64,000 nucleotides of DNA from Pseudobacillus wudalianchiensis. Lineage in GTDB: Bacteria; Bacillota; Bacilli; Bacillales; Domibacillaceae. Position 1 is the stretch's first letter, and every line of letters begins with the position of its first letter. The notes under the pieces are model-generated. The model did not search any database and had not been told where the DNA came from. It saw only the letters and a list, made by a program, of their open reading frames with translations. The stretch is from NCBI RefSeq assembly GCF_001685015.1, contig NZ_MAYT01000012.1, positions 436,246 to 500,245 of the forward strand, read 5' to 3'. Positions 51,644 through 61,676 of the stretch are shown in pieces. The translations under genes were made by a program, and so were the position numbers.

Positions 51644-52792
51644 ATGAAAGAACGATCATTTAGAACGAAAGCGGTACATAGCGGATTGGCGGAGCAGCGG
51701 AATTTCAAGAGTAAGGCAACGCCTATTTATCAGACTTCTGTTTTTTCATTTAGCAGTTTGGAAGAGTTAGAGGGCTACTTTGAAGGGGAAACACCTTATT
51801 TATATACGAGAAATGGCAATCCTAATACAGATGAGCTGGCTAAAGCGGTAGCGGCACTGGAAGAGGCTCCGGATGGTGTAGCGGCTTCCTCGGGACTGGG
51901 GGCTATTCTCGCAGGAATTTTAACCGTAGCACAAAATGGAGATCATGTCGTTGCAGCGAGTGATCTTTATGGCGGAACGTATCATTTAATAAAAGAAGAA
52001 TTACAGGCATTCGGCATTACGGCTTCATTTGTGGATTTCCGTGATCAACAGGCGATTGAAGCAGCGATTCAGCCAAATACAAAACTGTTGTATTCTGAAA
52101 CGATTTCCAATCCTTTTTTACGTGTAGAAAATATAGAAGGTCTAGTAGAGATAGGAAAAAAATATAATCTAGCTGTCATGATTGATAATACATTTGCGAC
52201 GCCTTACTTACTGCAGCCATTTACAAAAGGTATAGATCTCGTCGTTCATAGTGCAACAAAATATATTGGCGGACATAGCGATATTACAGCCGGTGTACTA
52301 GTTGGCAGCAAAGAATTAATTGAGAAGAGCCGTAGTCGGGTTGTGAATATGGGAATGAACTTGAGCCCGTTTGAATCATGGCTCGCTTACCGTGGTTTAA
52401 AGACATTAGCCATCCGCATGGAACGACAGGCAAAAAATGCGCAAGAACTGGCTGATTTTCTTCAGAAACATAACGGTGTGAAAAAGACGTATTACCCTAA
52501 GTACGTATCCGAGCAGGGCAATGGTGCGATGGTGAGCATAGAGTTAACGGAAGAAGTCAATATGAGTCAATTTTTCTCTTCACTTGGATGGATTAAGATC
52601 GTCCCTTCCCTAGCCGGCGTAGAAACAACCGTTTCTTACCCGCTTGGCACGTCGCATCGAGCGTTGACAGACGAAGAAAAAAGCGCAATTGGAATTAACG
52701 AACGAGTCGTTCGCATCTCGGTTGGCATAGAGGAATCAGCGGATATTATCCAGCAGGTTGAACAAGCGATCAACGATGCACTAACGCGTTAA
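51644..52792 (+). CDS. Cystathionine gamma-synthase/lyase-type PLP enzyme
   Basis: A 382-residue Cys/Met-metabolism PLP enzyme. It has PIYQTSVFSF, YTRNGNPNTDELAKAVAALE, and the PLP-binding lysine in VHSATKYIGGHSD. It acts in the cytoplasm on a cysteine, cystathionine, homocysteine or methionine-type substrate; the family cannot be split further by eye. No S-box or T-box leader was found upstream, which argues against the usual methionine-biosynthesis regulation. Monocistronic with a strong terminator. Confidence 0.9.
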   Translation: MKERSFRTKAVHSGLAEQRNFKSKATPIYQTSVFSFSSLEELEGYFEGETPYLYTRNGNPNTDELAKAVAALEEAPDGVAASSGLGAILAGILTVAQNGDHVVAASDLYGGTYHLIKEELQAFGITASFVDFRDQQAIEAAIQPNTKLLYSETISNPFLRVENIEGLVEIGKKYNLAVMIDNTFATPYLLQPFTKGIDLVVHSATKYIGGHSDITAGVLVGSKELIEKSRSRVVNMGMNLSPFESWLAYRGLKTLAIRMERQAKNAQELADFLQKHNGVKKTYYPKYVSEQGNGAMVSIELTEEVNMSQFFSSLGWIKIVPSLAGVETTVSYPLGTSHRALTDEEKSAIGINERVVRISVGIEESADIIQQVEQAINDALTR

Positions 52793-52796
52793 TATA

Positions 52797-52818
52797 GCGG
52801 GGGACTGCCCCCTTTTTT
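52797..52818 (+). terminator. Rho-independent terminator
   Basis: ggggg-actg-ccccc stem followed by six Ts. Confidence 0.8.
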
Positions 52819-52920
52819 CATTCATAACTTGTCCATTTTCTTCATAAAGTGGGAGAAAGGGCTGTCCGTGCGGTAGTGAGCCGGGCGGCTTTTTTAGCTT
52901 TCCAAATCGGAGGGGGCGGA

Positions 52921-54375
52921 ATGGTGAAGAGAAAATGGGTGGCAGTGCTAGTGTTGTTTTCTTTTATGATAGGAGCTGGTGGAATGTACGGGGGGCTGCT
53001 GGTGCTGGACGGAAATGAAAACATAGCCGAGCCGCAAAGACAAGCACCAGAGCAGGGAAATGAAAATCTGCCGGACGAGCTTCATAAAGTACAGACCGTA
53101 TACGAAGTGATTGCCAATCAATATGTTGAAAAGGTAAATCGAACCCAGCTGATAGAAGGGGCCATTGACGGGATGGTCAGCTCTTTAAAAGATCCTTATT
53201 CTGTCTATATGGATGCTGAAACAGCGAAGCAATTTGAAGAATCACTGGACTCCTCGTTTGAAGGCATCGGTGCCGAAATTACGGTGGTGGACGGTAAACT
53301 GACGATCGTTGCTCCATTTAAAGATTCACCTGCAGAAAAAGCAGGATTAAAGCCGAAAGATCAAATTGTCACAATTGATGGCAAAACGGTCAGTGGTCTT
53401 ACGATTTATGAAGCAACAAAGAAAATACGCGGCAAAAAAGGGTCGACGGTGACGATTGGCATTATGCGTCCAGGTATGACAAAATCACTTAACGTTAAAG
53501 TGAAACGCGACAATATCCCAATTGAAACGGTCTTTGCCAAAGTGAAAGAAAAGCAAGGGAAGCGAATTGGCGTTATTGAAATGACTTCTTTCTCTGAGGA
53601 AACAGCTAAAGACTTCAAATCAGCCCTAAAGAAGATGGAGAAAAAAGAACTAAATGGTCTTATCATTGATGTGCGTGGAAATCCGGGCGGCTTCTTAACG
53701 AGTGTAGAAGCGATTTTAAAAGAGCTTGTGACGGAAAATAAACCGTATATGCAAATTGAAGAAAAGTCAGGACGAAAAGTTCCTTATTTTTCTGAAACGA
53801 AAAAAGTAAAGCCTTATCCAATTGCGGTACTGACAGATGAAGGAAGCGCCTCTGCTTCTGAAATATTGGCAGGTGCGCTAAAAGAAGCGGAAGGGTACCC
53901 GATCATTGGGGAAACGAGCTTTGGTAAAGGGACTGTTCAGCAGCCAGTACCGCTTGGAGATGGAAGTAATCTGAAACTGACGACTCATAAATGGCTGACA
54001 CCGAATGGCAATTGGATTCACAATAAAGGGATTCAACCTGACATCGAAGTCAGACAGCCTCATTACTTTTATGCTCATCCTCTCCAGGTCAACAAGCCGT
54101 TAACTCGTGAAATGAACAACGATAGCGTAAAGAGTGCCCAAATGATGCTCGACGGTCTCGGTTACGCGCCTGGAAGAACAGATGGTTACTTTAGCGAAGA
54201 AACAGAAAAAGCGGTTCGTGCTTTGCAGGTTCAAGAGGAAATCAAGGTAACAGGGAAAATCGATAAACAAACAGCAAATCAGCTTGAACAGAAATGGATG
54301 GAAGAAATGAAAAAGGAGAAAAATGATCTTCAGCTGCAAGCAGCTCTCTCTTATATAAAAAGCTTAAATAAATAA
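52921..54375 (+). CDS. ctpB: Carboxy-terminal processing protease CtpB
   Basis: A 484-residue S41 peptidase. It has a signal anchor (VAVLVLFSFMIGAGGMYGGL), a helical cap (about 45-90), a PDZ domain (about 100-180: FKDSPAEKAGLKPKDQIVTI) and the S41 core with catalytic Ser in EGSASASEILAGA and Lys in SFGKGTVQQ. A peptidoglycan-binding domain follows (about 405-470: VKSAQMMLDGLGYAPGRTDG). In B. subtilis CtpB cuts SpoIVFA and SpoIVFB regulators to trigger sigma-K. The ATG at 52921 has ggaggggg upstream. Confidence 0.93.
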   Translation: MVKRKWVAVLVLFSFMIGAGGMYGGLLVLDGNENIAEPQRQAPEQGNENLPDELHKVQTVYEVIANQYVEKVNRTQLIEGAIDGMVSSLKDPYSVYMDAETAKQFEESLDSSFEGIGAEITVVDGKLTIVAPFKDSPAEKAGLKPKDQIVTIDGKTVSGLTIYEATKKIRGKKGSTVTIGIMRPGMTKSLNVKVKRDNIPIETVFAKVKEKQGKRIGVIEMTSFSEETAKDFKSALKKMEKKELNGLIIDVRGNPGGFLTSVEAILKELVTENKPYMQIEEKSGRKVPYFSETKKVKPYPIAVLTDEGSASASEILAGALKEAEGYPIIGETSFGKGTVQQPVPLGDGSNLKLTTHKWLTPNGNWIHNKGIQPDIEVRQPHYFYAHPLQVNKPLTREMNNDSVKSAQMMLDGLGYAPGRTDGYFSEETEKAVRALQVQEEIKVTGKIDKQTANQLEQKWMEEMKKEKNDLQLQAALSYIKSLNK

Positions 54376-54379
54376 TGGA

Positions 54380-54417
54380 AGAACGGTCGCTGCTGAACGT
54401 AGCCGACCGTTCTTTTT
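54380..54417 (+). terminator. Rho-independent terminator after ctpB
   Basis: agaacggtcg/cgaccgttct stem followed by six Ts. Confidence 0.88.
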
Positions 54418-54527
54418 TATATGGAAATACTTCTTTCACAAATGAAACGCGATATATACTCACGCATGTCCGCTTTTTTTGCTACAATGTTGAGTAGAAT
54501 GCAATTAATGTAAGGTGGGGAGACGCC

Positions 54528-55721
54528 ATGCTACAAGAATGGTTATTGGAGCTTTTGGCCGGCTTTGGAAAGTTATTTATCCATCCAATCTTTTATTTTT
54601 CGTTCCTGCTCGCTTTTGTTGTCGGCATGTTTCGAGTATCAAGGGAACGAAAAGACTTTCACACGCGGGTGTATGATATTTATCAGGAGGTTCGCTACAT
54701 ACTGCCGTCTAGTTTATTAATTGGACTGCTCCTGTCCATTATTGCGGTTGGTTTTGGATTAACCCTTCCGCTTGAACTGCTTAACTTCATTGCCGCTGTT
54801 ACGATTGTCTTAAGTGCAGGTGGTTTTCGGCTGCTGTCTCCCGCGTGGATAATCGGCCTCGCTTTGCTGATCTTCGTTGTATCGGAAAAAATAGGTTATT
54901 CCTTTATTCCATACGAAGGGCTCTCATTTAATAAAATTCTTATGACAATGGCCATCATGTTAGCGTTGTTATTCATCACAGAGGGACTGCTTATGCTAAA
55001 GCAAGGCTGGCAAGGAACATCGCCTCGTCTCGCAGAAAGTCCGCGCGGATTAAAAGTAGGCGTGCAATTGGCTCAGCGATTGTGGCTTGTGCCTATGTTT
55101 TTAGTATTGCCAACAGGTGAGCTTACATCGCCATGGCCTTGGTGGCCGGTTGTCTCGATCGGTTCAGAAACATACTCCTTTATTTGGTTTCCTTTTTTAG
55201 TTGGTTTTGCTCAGTTGGTCAAAAGTACGCTCCCAGAGCTTGCTGTTAAGGCGACTGGAAAAAATATTATAGCGGCTGGCGTTGTGACCTTGCTGCTCGC
55301 TATCGCAGCTTATTGGGTACCGCTGCTTGCGGTTGTAAGTGCTATATTTGCTTTTATTAGCCGTATTTGGATTTCCTGGCGCCATCATGCCTATGAGAAG
55401 GACCGTCACTATTTCTTTACGCCACAGCCAAAAGGTGTGATGATTCTTGGCATTTTGCCGTATACACCAGCCAAAAAAATGGATTTGAAAATTGGAGAAA
55501 TTATTTACAAGGTCAATGGCATAGAAGTGAACACAGAAAATGAGTTTTATAAAGCACTGCAAAAAAATGCTGCCTATTGTAAGCTCGAGGTTGTCGATGT
55601 CAATGGCCAAAATCGATTTGCTCAAGGCTCACTCTATGAAGGCCAGCATTACGAGCTCGGTTTAATTTTAGTTGATGAAGACAAGGAGCTTATGACAGAA
55701 GAGAATGAACGATACTCTTGA
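54528..55721 (+). CDS. minJ: MinJ-like division-site topology protein
   Basis: A 397-residue membrane protein with about seven helices in the first 290 residues and a C-terminal PDZ domain (about 300-385: VMILGILPYTPAKKMDLKIG, then YKVNGIEVNTENEFYKALQK). This is the layout of B. subtilis MinJ (YvjD), which bridges DivIVA and MinD at the cell poles, and it lies directly after ctpB as there. Ggtgggg precedes the ATG. A VTT-domain gene follows after 19 bases. Confidence 0.88.
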   Translation: MLQEWLLELLAGFGKLFIHPIFYFSFLLAFVVGMFRVSRERKDFHTRVYDIYQEVRYILPSSLLIGLLLSIIAVGFGLTLPLELLNFIAAVTIVLSAGGFRLLSPAWIIGLALLIFVVSEKIGYSFIPYEGLSFNKILMTMAIMLALLFITEGLLMLKQGWQGTSPRLAESPRGLKVGVQLAQRLWLVPMFLVLPTGELTSPWPWWPVVSIGSETYSFIWFPFLVGFAQLVKSTLPELAVKATGKNIIAAGVVTLLLAIAAYWVPLLAVVSAIFAFISRIWISWRHHAYEKDRHYFFTPQPKGVMILGILPYTPAKKMDLKIGEIIYKVNGIEVNTENEFYKALQKNAAYCKLEVVDVNGQNRFAQGSLYEGQHYELGLILVDEDKELMTEENERYS

Positions 55722-55740
55722 TCCTAGAAAGGAATAGAGC

Positions 55741-56280
55741 GTGGAGAATGAATGGATTCAATGGCTTCCGGCTAATCCAGTTTTAGCGTTTTTAGCAAGC
55801 ATTAGTTTAAATATAATTGTTGCTGTTTCAGGTGTGCTTCCGAGTGCTTTCCTGACAGGAGCGAATATCGTTCTGTTTGGATTTGAATGGGGACTGCTCG
55901 TCTCCATTATTGGGGAAGCGGCTGGGGCTGTCGTGAGCTTTATTCTTTATCGATACGGATTTAAAAAGCTTCATAAACAATTCAACCATAAGTTTTTAAA
56001 TAAACTCAAGGATACAGGAGGAGCAGAGGCAATCCTTCTCGTCCTTTTACTAAGAATCGTTCCTTTTGTTCCCTCCGGTGCTGTTACGCTGACAGCTGCT
56101 GTAAGCAGGATGGGCTTACTTTCCTTTAGTTTAGCAAGCACCATTGGGAAAATCCCTTCCTTGTTCATTGAGGCGTATTCAGTGAAACAAATTTTCGCAC
56201 TCACGCCTTATTGGCAGCTTGCTGCTATTACCTGTCTCACTTTCATCATCGCTTTTTACTTTTTTCTTAAGAAAAAATAG
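55741..56280 (+). CDS. VTT/DedA-like membrane protein (TVP38/TMEM64 family)
   Basis: A 179-residue membrane protein with five or six segments. The SNARE-associated (VTT) signature is visible: FGFEWGLLVSIIGEAAGAVV, YRYGFKKL, LLRIVPFVPSGAVTLTAA, and TIGKIPSLFIEAYS. Members act in lipid or undecaprenyl-phosphate flipping. GTG start with aaaggaat upstream. It lies 19 bases after minJ and is probably co-transcribed with it. Confidence 0.85.
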   Translation: MENEWIQWLPANPVLAFLASISLNIIVAVSGVLPSAFLTGANIVLFGFEWGLLVSIIGEAAGAVVSFILYRYGFKKLHKQFNHKFLNKLKDTGGAEAILLVLLLRIVPFVPSGAVTLTAAVSRMGLLSFSLASTIGKIPSLFIEAYSVKQIFALTPYWQLAAITCLTFIIAFYFFLKKK

Positions 56281-56366
56281 GATTAAAAAGAGAACGGGTG
56301 CTTCCGTGTTCTTTTGTTTGCATACTCAAGGTTATGTGACAATGTAAAAAGAAGGAGAGACAGAAT

Positions 56367-56406
56367 AAAAAACCCCTTTTGGACTATTGCGTCCAAAAGG
56401 GGTTTT
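56367..56406. terminator. Bidirectional terminator
   Basis: aaaacccctttt-ggac / gtcc-aaaaggggtttt perfect stem with A- and T-runs on its sides. Confidence 0.88.
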
Positions 56407-56469
56407 CGTTATTTGGAAGGAATAAGGGTTAAATATCAGTCTCATCGTTTTCTCTGCTTTTGGGTAAGG

Positions 56470-56685
56470 TTATCGATTGTTTCGATGTTGAGAGGACTGG
56501 TTTTGGTTCATGCCAAGCACAGAGTTCGCTATTTGTTCGACAGCCTGGTTGTCTAATGAGTTAGAGACTGTTTGAGAGAGCTGTTGGAAAGTTCCATTTT
56601 TTATCCCTCTCGATATTCCATAAATGGCCGCTCCAGCCGCTCCTACAGCTAACAACGAGGTCATGATACCGCCTTGGTTATTCAT
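56470..56685 (-). CDS. YrzQ/DUF3918-like small protein
   Basis: A 71-residue protein: NNQGGIMTSLLAVGAAGAAI, YGISRGIKNGTFQQLSQTVS, then a polar, glutamine-rich tail. One hydrophobic helix near the N-terminus and the GAAIYGIS block resemble the YrzQ/DUF3918 family of Bacillus. The ATG at 56685 has aggaagg upstream; the frame extends further but without a ribosome site. Function unknown. Confidence 0.7.
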   Translation of the reverse strand: MNNQGGIMTSLLAVGAAGAAIYGISRGIKNGTFQQLSQTVSNSLDNQAVEQIANSVLGMNQNQSSQHRNNR

Positions 56686-56812
56686 AACAACCCATCCTTC
56701 CTGCAGTAAATTGATCAAACGAGTAGACTCTAAAGAGCAATACTCTAGAGTCATGTTTAGTTTTACAAATTTAACGATAGATTATACTGGAGCTATTTAC
56801 CGTATAGAGGTA

Positions 56813-56847
56813 AATAAAAAGGGAGAAGGCTCTCTGTCCTTCTCCCC
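56813..56847 (-). terminator. Rho-independent terminator of the TSUP gene
   Basis: On the minus strand gggagaagg pairs with ccttctccc and is followed by five Ts. Confidence 0.85.
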
Positions 56848-56867
56848 GCTGAATTTTATCGATGTCA

Positions 56868-57635
56868 TTAAGTGATTAGTTTGAAGCCGCTCATGAGAAT
56901 AATGATGGACATAACCGTTCTTAAAGGTTTGGCCGGAAACTTAGCGGACAAGCTGCTTCCTAATATGACACCTGGAATGGAACCGAGCAAGAGATTGATC
57001 ACTAACAAATAATCAACGTTTCCTATTCCAGCATGCATGAGGCCGGCCGCTGTAACGAGCAGAAAAGCATGGGCAATATCGGTTCCAACTAACTCTGAGG
57101 GGCGCATTTTATACAGGTAAAGCATAGCTAAGGCAAATAATGAACCCGAGCCAATAGAGGTTAATCCAACAATAAAACCTAATACGGCTCCAATAGCGAT
57201 CGTCAAGCCTCGCTTTTCCTCCAAAGGCTTTCTTTGAAAATAATTGGACTCAAATCGATCCTTCATAAAGGTTTTGATGAGCGTAGTGAACGCCACCAAA
57301 ATGAGCACATATCCTAGCGCATGTTTAATAATTTCCTCCTGGTTGTTAAAAAAGGAATCGAACAGGTGAAGGAGCCCGACTGCACAAATAGCACTTGGAA
57401 TACTCCCGATGGCCAGGTACTTTACTAATCGCAGGTTGATCGTTTTTTGCTTCCAATGCTGAAAAGAACCGAAAAGCTTTGTAACAGAGTTATACACGAG
57501 ATCAGTTCCGACGGCGATTGCTGGACTGATCCCCATTAAAACTAAAACAGGTGTTAACAAAGCTGCACCGCCAACACCTGTCAATCCAACCAAACAACCA
57601 ACAAAGAGTCCCATTATAATAATCCCCATGCTCAT
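56868..57635 (-). CDS. TSUP-family transporter (TauE/SafE, YitE-like)
   Basis: A 255-residue membrane protein with eight predicted helices. It shows the TSUP repeats GLFVGCLVGLTGVGGAALLT and GAVLGFIVGLTSIGSGSLFA. TSUP carriers move sulfite, sulfonates or other organosulfur anions. In B. subtilis the related yitE lies with yitD (comA), and here comA lies 2 kb away, divergent, so export of sulfolactate or sulfite is a reasonable guess. The ATG at 57635 has tggggtg upstream; a GTG at 57644 is an alternative. Confidence 0.85.
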   Translation of the reverse strand: MSMGIIIMGLFVGCLVGLTGVGGAALLTPVLVLMGISPAIAVGTDLVYNSVTKLFGSFQHWKQKTINLRLVKYLAIGSIPSAICAVGLLHLFDSFFNNQEEIIKHALGYVLILVAFTTLIKTFMKDRFESNYFQRKPLEEKRGLTIAIGAVLGFIVGLTSIGSGSLFALAMLYLYKMRPSELVGTDIAHAFLLVTAAGLMHAGIGNVDYLLVINLLLGSIPGVILGSSLSAKFPAKPLRTVMSIIILMSGFKLIT

Positions 57636-57854
57636 TAGACGCACACCCCAGTCTATCTTTAATCAAGTTTTATACCCTCAATTTATGAAAGGGGCGCCCG
57701 CCTTGCTACATAGATATGTAAGGGGACTAGCGCAATAAAAAGCGATCAGAAGACAAAAGGAGAGGGGAGCAAAGAAGATTGAAAAAAAGTTTTGACCAGC
57801 TTCTTTCACGTTTCCTCGTTTTTAAGGTAATGGGAAACGTCCGTCAATAAATTA

Positions 57855-57878
57855 AGCCCAGTCATTAGTGACTGGGCT
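57855..57878. terminator. Terminator-like hairpin
   Basis: agcccagtca/tgactgggct perfect stem with a 4-base loop, next to the stop of the small gene at 57886-58167; the T-run on the minus strand is interrupted. Confidence 0.6.
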
Positions 57879-57885
57879 CAAAAGC

Positions 57886-58167
57886 TTAACCTTCTTCTTT
57901 TGTATTTAATTCTATTTTTTTACAGCCGACATATAAGCAGGAAAGAACATCTAAATCGGGCTTCGCCTTAGTCAGACCTTTTATATAAGGGGTAACTAAG
58001 TCCTTGAAATCAGCCCCTACTTCTTCCTCCTCCAATATTCCATATACGTAGAGCTTTTTTTCATCAAATAAAAGAGCTACGTTTCCGACAGCTTTATGAT
58101 CAGGGTCTACGACATTTAACACTTGGAAATGAGGTGTTACAACCTCAGGTGAAAAGTATATTTGCAA
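57886..58167 (-). CDS. Unknown 93-residue protein
   Basis: A small soluble acidic protein: MQIYFSPEVVTPHFQVLNVV, KKLYVYGILEEEEVGADFKD and LDVLSCLYVGCKKIELN. It lies 14 bases after the stop of the MFS gene in the same orientation, so it belongs to that unit. Two cysteines near the end (SCLYVGC) could bind a metal or form a disulfide. I do not recognise the family. Confidence 0.65.
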   Translation of the reverse strand: MQIYFSPEVVTPHFQVLNVVDPDHKAVGNVALLFDEKKLYVYGILEEEEVGADFKDLVTPYIKGLTKAKPDLDVLSCLYVGCKKIELNTKEEG

Positions 58168-58181
58168 ATTGACCTGCTCCT

Positions 58182-59429
58182 TTACGTAAATTGAAGTTTT
58201 TCAAACAAAGTATCGCTTTTTTCCTCAGATGGTTCTTTTTTGCCTACCTTAATGAGCACAAGACATAGCAGTGCAGCCAGCAGCGTAAGCCCGGCGGTCG
58301 CTAAAAACATGCCTGTTCGTGACCAGGCCATTAACGCGCTGTAAACGGGCGGTCCGACTGCCACGCCTAAAAAGCGGACTGAACCATATAACGAAGTGAC
58401 GAACCCTCTGCGATCGGAAGGAACCGAGCCGGTAATAAAGCTGTTTATACATGGCAGAACGAGCCCGGTGCCGATACTGCTAATGACAAGGACGGCAAAG
58501 AAAGGAACTAAGCGATCAAAAAATACTAAGGCTGAAAAAGAGATTGTCATTAACAACAGCCCTATGACAATTAATGACTTCATCAGTCTCATCTTTTTAC
58601 CGATTTTACTTCCGGTTATATAGGAGGTAGTGGTCATGAATAGCAGAGGAATGGCTAAAATACCTCCTTTGAGCAGACCATCAATTTTGTGGTCTTTCTC
58701 GAGAATATCGGAAATATAAAATAAAATTCCAAATAGAGTAAACAAGCAAATCGCACCTGTTAGGTAAGCAGCAAACAGCCAGCGGCCTTCTGTTTTGAAA
58801 ACGGAGACGAGCCCCTTTACATACTTGCCGACAGGCGGCGGTTCTTTTTTTGTTTTCTTTTCTTTAATAAAGAAAATTGTTAAAAAAATGGAAATTAGAC
58901 AAAAAGCCGGGAAGACAAAAAATGCTGCATACCAGAAGAGCAGCGCTACGAGAGAACCAATAATCGGACTAATAACCTTCCCGAATCCATTGGAGGCTTC
59001 CACTAGTCCTAATACTTTACTTTGCTCTCCGCCTTTGAATAAATCCCCGGTTAACGCCATGGCGATTGGGGCTGTTCCTGCGGCGCCGATCCCTTGCATA
59101 ACCCTCCCAGCAAGAATCCATGTATAGGCATTTGAGAACCATGCCGCTGCAAATCCTGCTAAAAGTCCCCCAGTTCCGTACAAAATAAGAGCAGGAATGA
59201 TCACAGCTTTCCGCGAAAACCGGTCTGATAAATAACCTAATATCGGAATCGATGCGGCAGCCGCAATGGAAAACACTGAAATGATCAAGCTCACTTTAAA
59301 TTGGGATATATCCAGTTCTGTTTTCATCCTTGGAAGAACGGGAATCAGCATGGAGTTTCCTAAGACAAGAATAAGCGGAATAGACCCGATCGCAAAAATA
59401 GTCATGCCTTTCTTTTTTTGCTTTGGCAA
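58182..59429 (-). CDS. MFS transporter, YitG-like
   Basis: A 415-residue major-facilitator protein with 12 predicted helices: [40 protein letters not shown] (the loop 2-3 motif), [20 protein letters not shown]. It belongs to the Bacillus drug-type efflux branch that includes YitG, itself a neighbour of comA in B. subtilis. The TTG at 59429 has caggggtg 7 bases upstream and is preferred; an ATG at 59492 has no ribosome site. It is divergent from comA, 170 bases apart. Export of sulfolactate is a hypothesis only. Confidence 0.85.
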   Translation of the reverse strand: MPKQKKKGMTIFAIGSIPLILVLGNSMLIPVLPRMKTELDISQFKVSLIISVFSIAAAASIPILGYLSDRFSRKAVIIPALILYGTGGLLAGFAAAWFSNAYTWILAGRVMQGIGAAGTAPIAMALTGDLFKGGEQSKVLGLVEASNGFGKVISPIIGSLVALLFWYAAFFVFPAFCLISIFLTIFFIKEKKTKKEPPPVGKYVKGLVSVFKTEGRWLFAAYLTGAICLFTLFGILFYISDILEKDHKIDGLLKGGILAIPLLFMTTTSYITGSKIGKKMRLMKSLIVIGLLLMTISFSALVFFDRLVPFFAVLVISSIGTGLVLPCINSFITGSVPSDRRGFVTSLYGSVRFLGVAVGPPVYSALMAWSRTGMFLATAGLTLLAALLCLVLIKVGKKEPSEEKSDTLFEKLQFT

Positions 59430-59598
59430 TGATGTACACCCCTGACTGTTGAGAATATATACTTCTCCTATTGTTTGAGCAGAGATGGGCATTTATACAG
59501 GGTAATCGTCTAATTTCTATGGGGAAAAGCCCATTATCTACACGTTTACCCAGTTTTTGAATAATCTATCTTAGAAAAATAGAGGAGGCCCATTTCCT

Positions 59599-60369
59599 AT
59601 GGAATTTTTAGAATTACCGAAAAGGACAACAGGAAACAGGACATACGGATTAACTTCCGTTATTGATTTAGGAACCCCTTTAGAGGAGTTAAAAAGTATT
59701 TTAAACGATTACAGTTCTATGATTGATATTGCCAAAATGGGTTTTGGCTCTGCTTATGTGACCCCTAATCTAAAGGAAAAGATCGAACTTTATAAGCGAT
59801 ATAATATCCACCCTTATTTTGGAGGAACCTTATTTGAAAAATGCTACCACCAGAATAAGATTCCGGAATACCTGATGAGCTTGCAAGATCTAGGCATTGA
59901 CTATATTGAAGTTTCAAACGGGACACTTAATATTCCTTTGCAAGAACGTCTCGATCTTATTGCTCAGATCAAAAAAGATTTCTGTGTGATTGCGGAAGTC
60001 GGATCAAAAGATTCCAACAAGGAAATGGCCATTTCTCAATGGAAAGATGAAATTAAGCAATTTTTAGAAGCAGGCTGCCAGTATGTCATTACGGAAGGAA
60101 GGGATTCTGGGACTGCTGGTATTTATGAGAAAAACGGCAATGTTAAGGGTAACTTGATCAGTGAATTAATTAAGGACATTGATAGCAAAAAAATTATTTT
60201 TGAAGCTCCTACTCCGAAGCATCAAATGTATTTTATTAAAGAAGTTGGAGCAAATGTAAATGTAGGAAATGTGAAGTTAACGGATGTCTTAGTGTTAGAA
60301 GCTCAACGATGCGGATTAAGAAGCGAGACATTTTATTTGGAGGATAGTGAATGCAAATTACCTTTATAA
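59599..60369 (+). CDS. comA: Phosphosulfolactate synthase
   Basis: A 256-residue TIM-barrel enzyme that adds sulfite to phosphoenolpyruvate to give (2R)-phospho-3-sulfolactate. Family blocks: GLTSVIDLGTPLEELKSILN, IDIAKMGFGSAYV, YFGGTLFEKCYHQNKI, YIEVSNGTLNIPLQER, VIAEVGSKD and ITEGRDSGTAGIY. In bacilli (yitD) this leads to sulfolactate stored in spores. The C-terminus overlaps the next gene by 19 bases. First gene of a five-gene sulfur operon. Confidence 0.93.
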   Translation: MEFLELPKRTTGNRTYGLTSVIDLGTPLEELKSILNDYSSMIDIAKMGFGSAYVTPNLKEKIELYKRYNIHPYFGGTLFEKCYHQNKIPEYLMSLQDLGIDYIEVSNGTLNIPLQERLDLIAQIKKDFCVIAEVGSKDSNKEMAISQWKDEIKQFLEAGCQYVITEGRDSGTAGIYEKNGNVKGNLISELIKDIDSKKIIFEAPTPKHQMYFIKEVGANVNVGNVKLTDVLVLEAQRCGLRSETFYLEDSECKLPL

Positions 60370-60884
60370 GGCATCTCCCAACAGAATGGAACAAGGAGCA
60401 AAGGCTACAAGGAAGAAGAGACATTGCCCTTGCAGCTGTAACGGAAGGTTCCAGGCAAGGCATTGCTCACAATCAACAGCAGCTTAAAGCATTATCACCA
60501 TTTGACATGGTGCTAACGAGCACGCTGAAAAGAACTCAGCAAACAGCCCATCTTTATGGTTATTCGTTTGAAACAGAACCTTTATTAGACGAATTAGACT
60601 TTGGCCCTTTTGAAGGGCTTCCAAAAGAAAAGCTGTACGAAGAATATGGAGAGCAATGGTTCGAACAGCCAAGAGCATTAATCCTAGGGGAAAGCCTTAT
60701 CAACTTAGAAGAGAGAATTATCTCGTTTTTGGAGAAGTACCGAGATTTGAACAATCTTTTAGTGTTTGGCCATGGGTCATGGATCAGAGCCGTTATATCG
60801 TATTTCCAATACGGCCATATCAACCATATGAATAAAATGACGGTAGAAAATAATGAGTGCATTACATTGACCTTCCATTCCTAA
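60351..60884 (+). CDS. Histidine phosphatase-superfamily protein, in the place of ComB
   Basis: A 177-residue phosphoglycerate-mutase-like phosphatase. The catalytic His is in FIRHLPTEWN (RHL rather than the usual RHG), Arg in STLKRTQQTAHL, acidic residue in LDELDFGPFEGL, and the second His in VFGHGSWIRAV. It starts inside comA (19-base overlap; ggagg upstream), so both are translated together. The 2-phosphosulfolactate phosphatase ComB is not seen in this window, and this protein would be a natural substitute (inference). Confidence 0.88.
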   Translation: MQITFIRHLPTEWNKEQRLQGRRDIALAAVTEGSRQGIAHNQQQLKALSPFDMVLTSTLKRTQQTAHLYGYSFETEPLLDELDFGPFEGLPKEKLYEEYGEQWFEQPRALILGESLINLEERIISFLEKYRDLNNLLVFGHGSWIRAVISYFQYGHINHMNKMTVENNECITLTFHS

Positions 60885-60918
60885 CGTCAGCAGGGAGAGA
60901 GAAACGGGGGAAAGCCTA

Positions 60919-61629
60919 GTGGCTGGCTTATTAACGTATGAAAATTGGGATGAACAAAAGTTAGAAAAGATTTTAGAGAGCCAATCAGATTATTTTGATG
61001 TATTGAAATGGGCCTTTCGGGAGTACGGCGACGACATTGTGTATGCCTGCAGCTTTGGAGCGGAAGGAATCGTCTTAATTGATCTGATTGCAAAGGTGAA
61101 TAAGGAAGCAAAGATTATCTTTTTGGACACAGGGCTCCATTTCCCGGAGACGTATGAATTGATTGAGAAAGTAAAGGAACGCTATCCTGCGTTGAATATT
61201 ACAAAGGTACGGCCTGCTACGACAGTGGAAGAGCAGGCAAAAGAGCATGGCGAGGAATTATGGAAACGTGATCCCAACCTTTGCTGTCACCTTAGAAAGG
61301 TAGTGCCTCTTCAGAAAGCATTACAAGGGTCTAAAGCATGGATATCAGGATTGCGAAGAGAGCAATCTCCAACGAGAAGTCATGTTCAATATGTTAATAA
61401 AGACGAAAAATTTCACAAGGTAAAAGTTTGTCCTCTTATCCATTGGACATGGGAGGATATTATGACGTATCTTCACGTTCACCAATTGCCTTATAATCCA
61501 TTGCATGACAAAGGGTTTCCAAGTATCGGGTGTGCGCCGTGTACCGAACCGGTTTCCGAAAACGAGGGGCTTCGAGCGGGACGATGGGCAGGACGATCTA
61601 AGTCGGAATGTGGGCTTCATCAAAATTAG
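60919..61629 (+). CDS. cysH: Adenylyl-sulfate (APS/PAPS) reductase, iron-sulfur type
   Basis: A 236-residue protein with [30 protein letters not shown], and [13 protein letters not shown]. Two cysteine pairs (LCCHLRK and GCAPCTEP) bind the [4Fe-4S] cluster of the APS-reducing type. The C-terminal active Cys is in SECGLHQN. It makes sulfite from activated sulfate, with thioredoxin as donor. GTG start with gggggaaag upstream. It sits between the phosphatase and sat. Confidence 0.93.
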   Translation: MAGLLTYENWDEQKLEKILESQSDYFDVLKWAFREYGDDIVYACSFGAEGIVLIDLIAKVNKEAKIIFLDTGLHFPETYELIEKVKERYPALNITKVRPATTVEEQAKEHGEELWKRDPNLCCHLRKVVPLQKALQGSKAWISGLRREQSPTRSHVQYVNKDEKFHKVKVCPLIHWTWEDIMTYLHVHQLPYNPLHDKGFPSIGCAPCTEPVSENEGLRAGRWAGRSKSECGLHQN

Positions 61630-61676
61630 AGGATAGGATAAGACACGGCAGCTTGGATTATCAGGGAGGGAAAGAT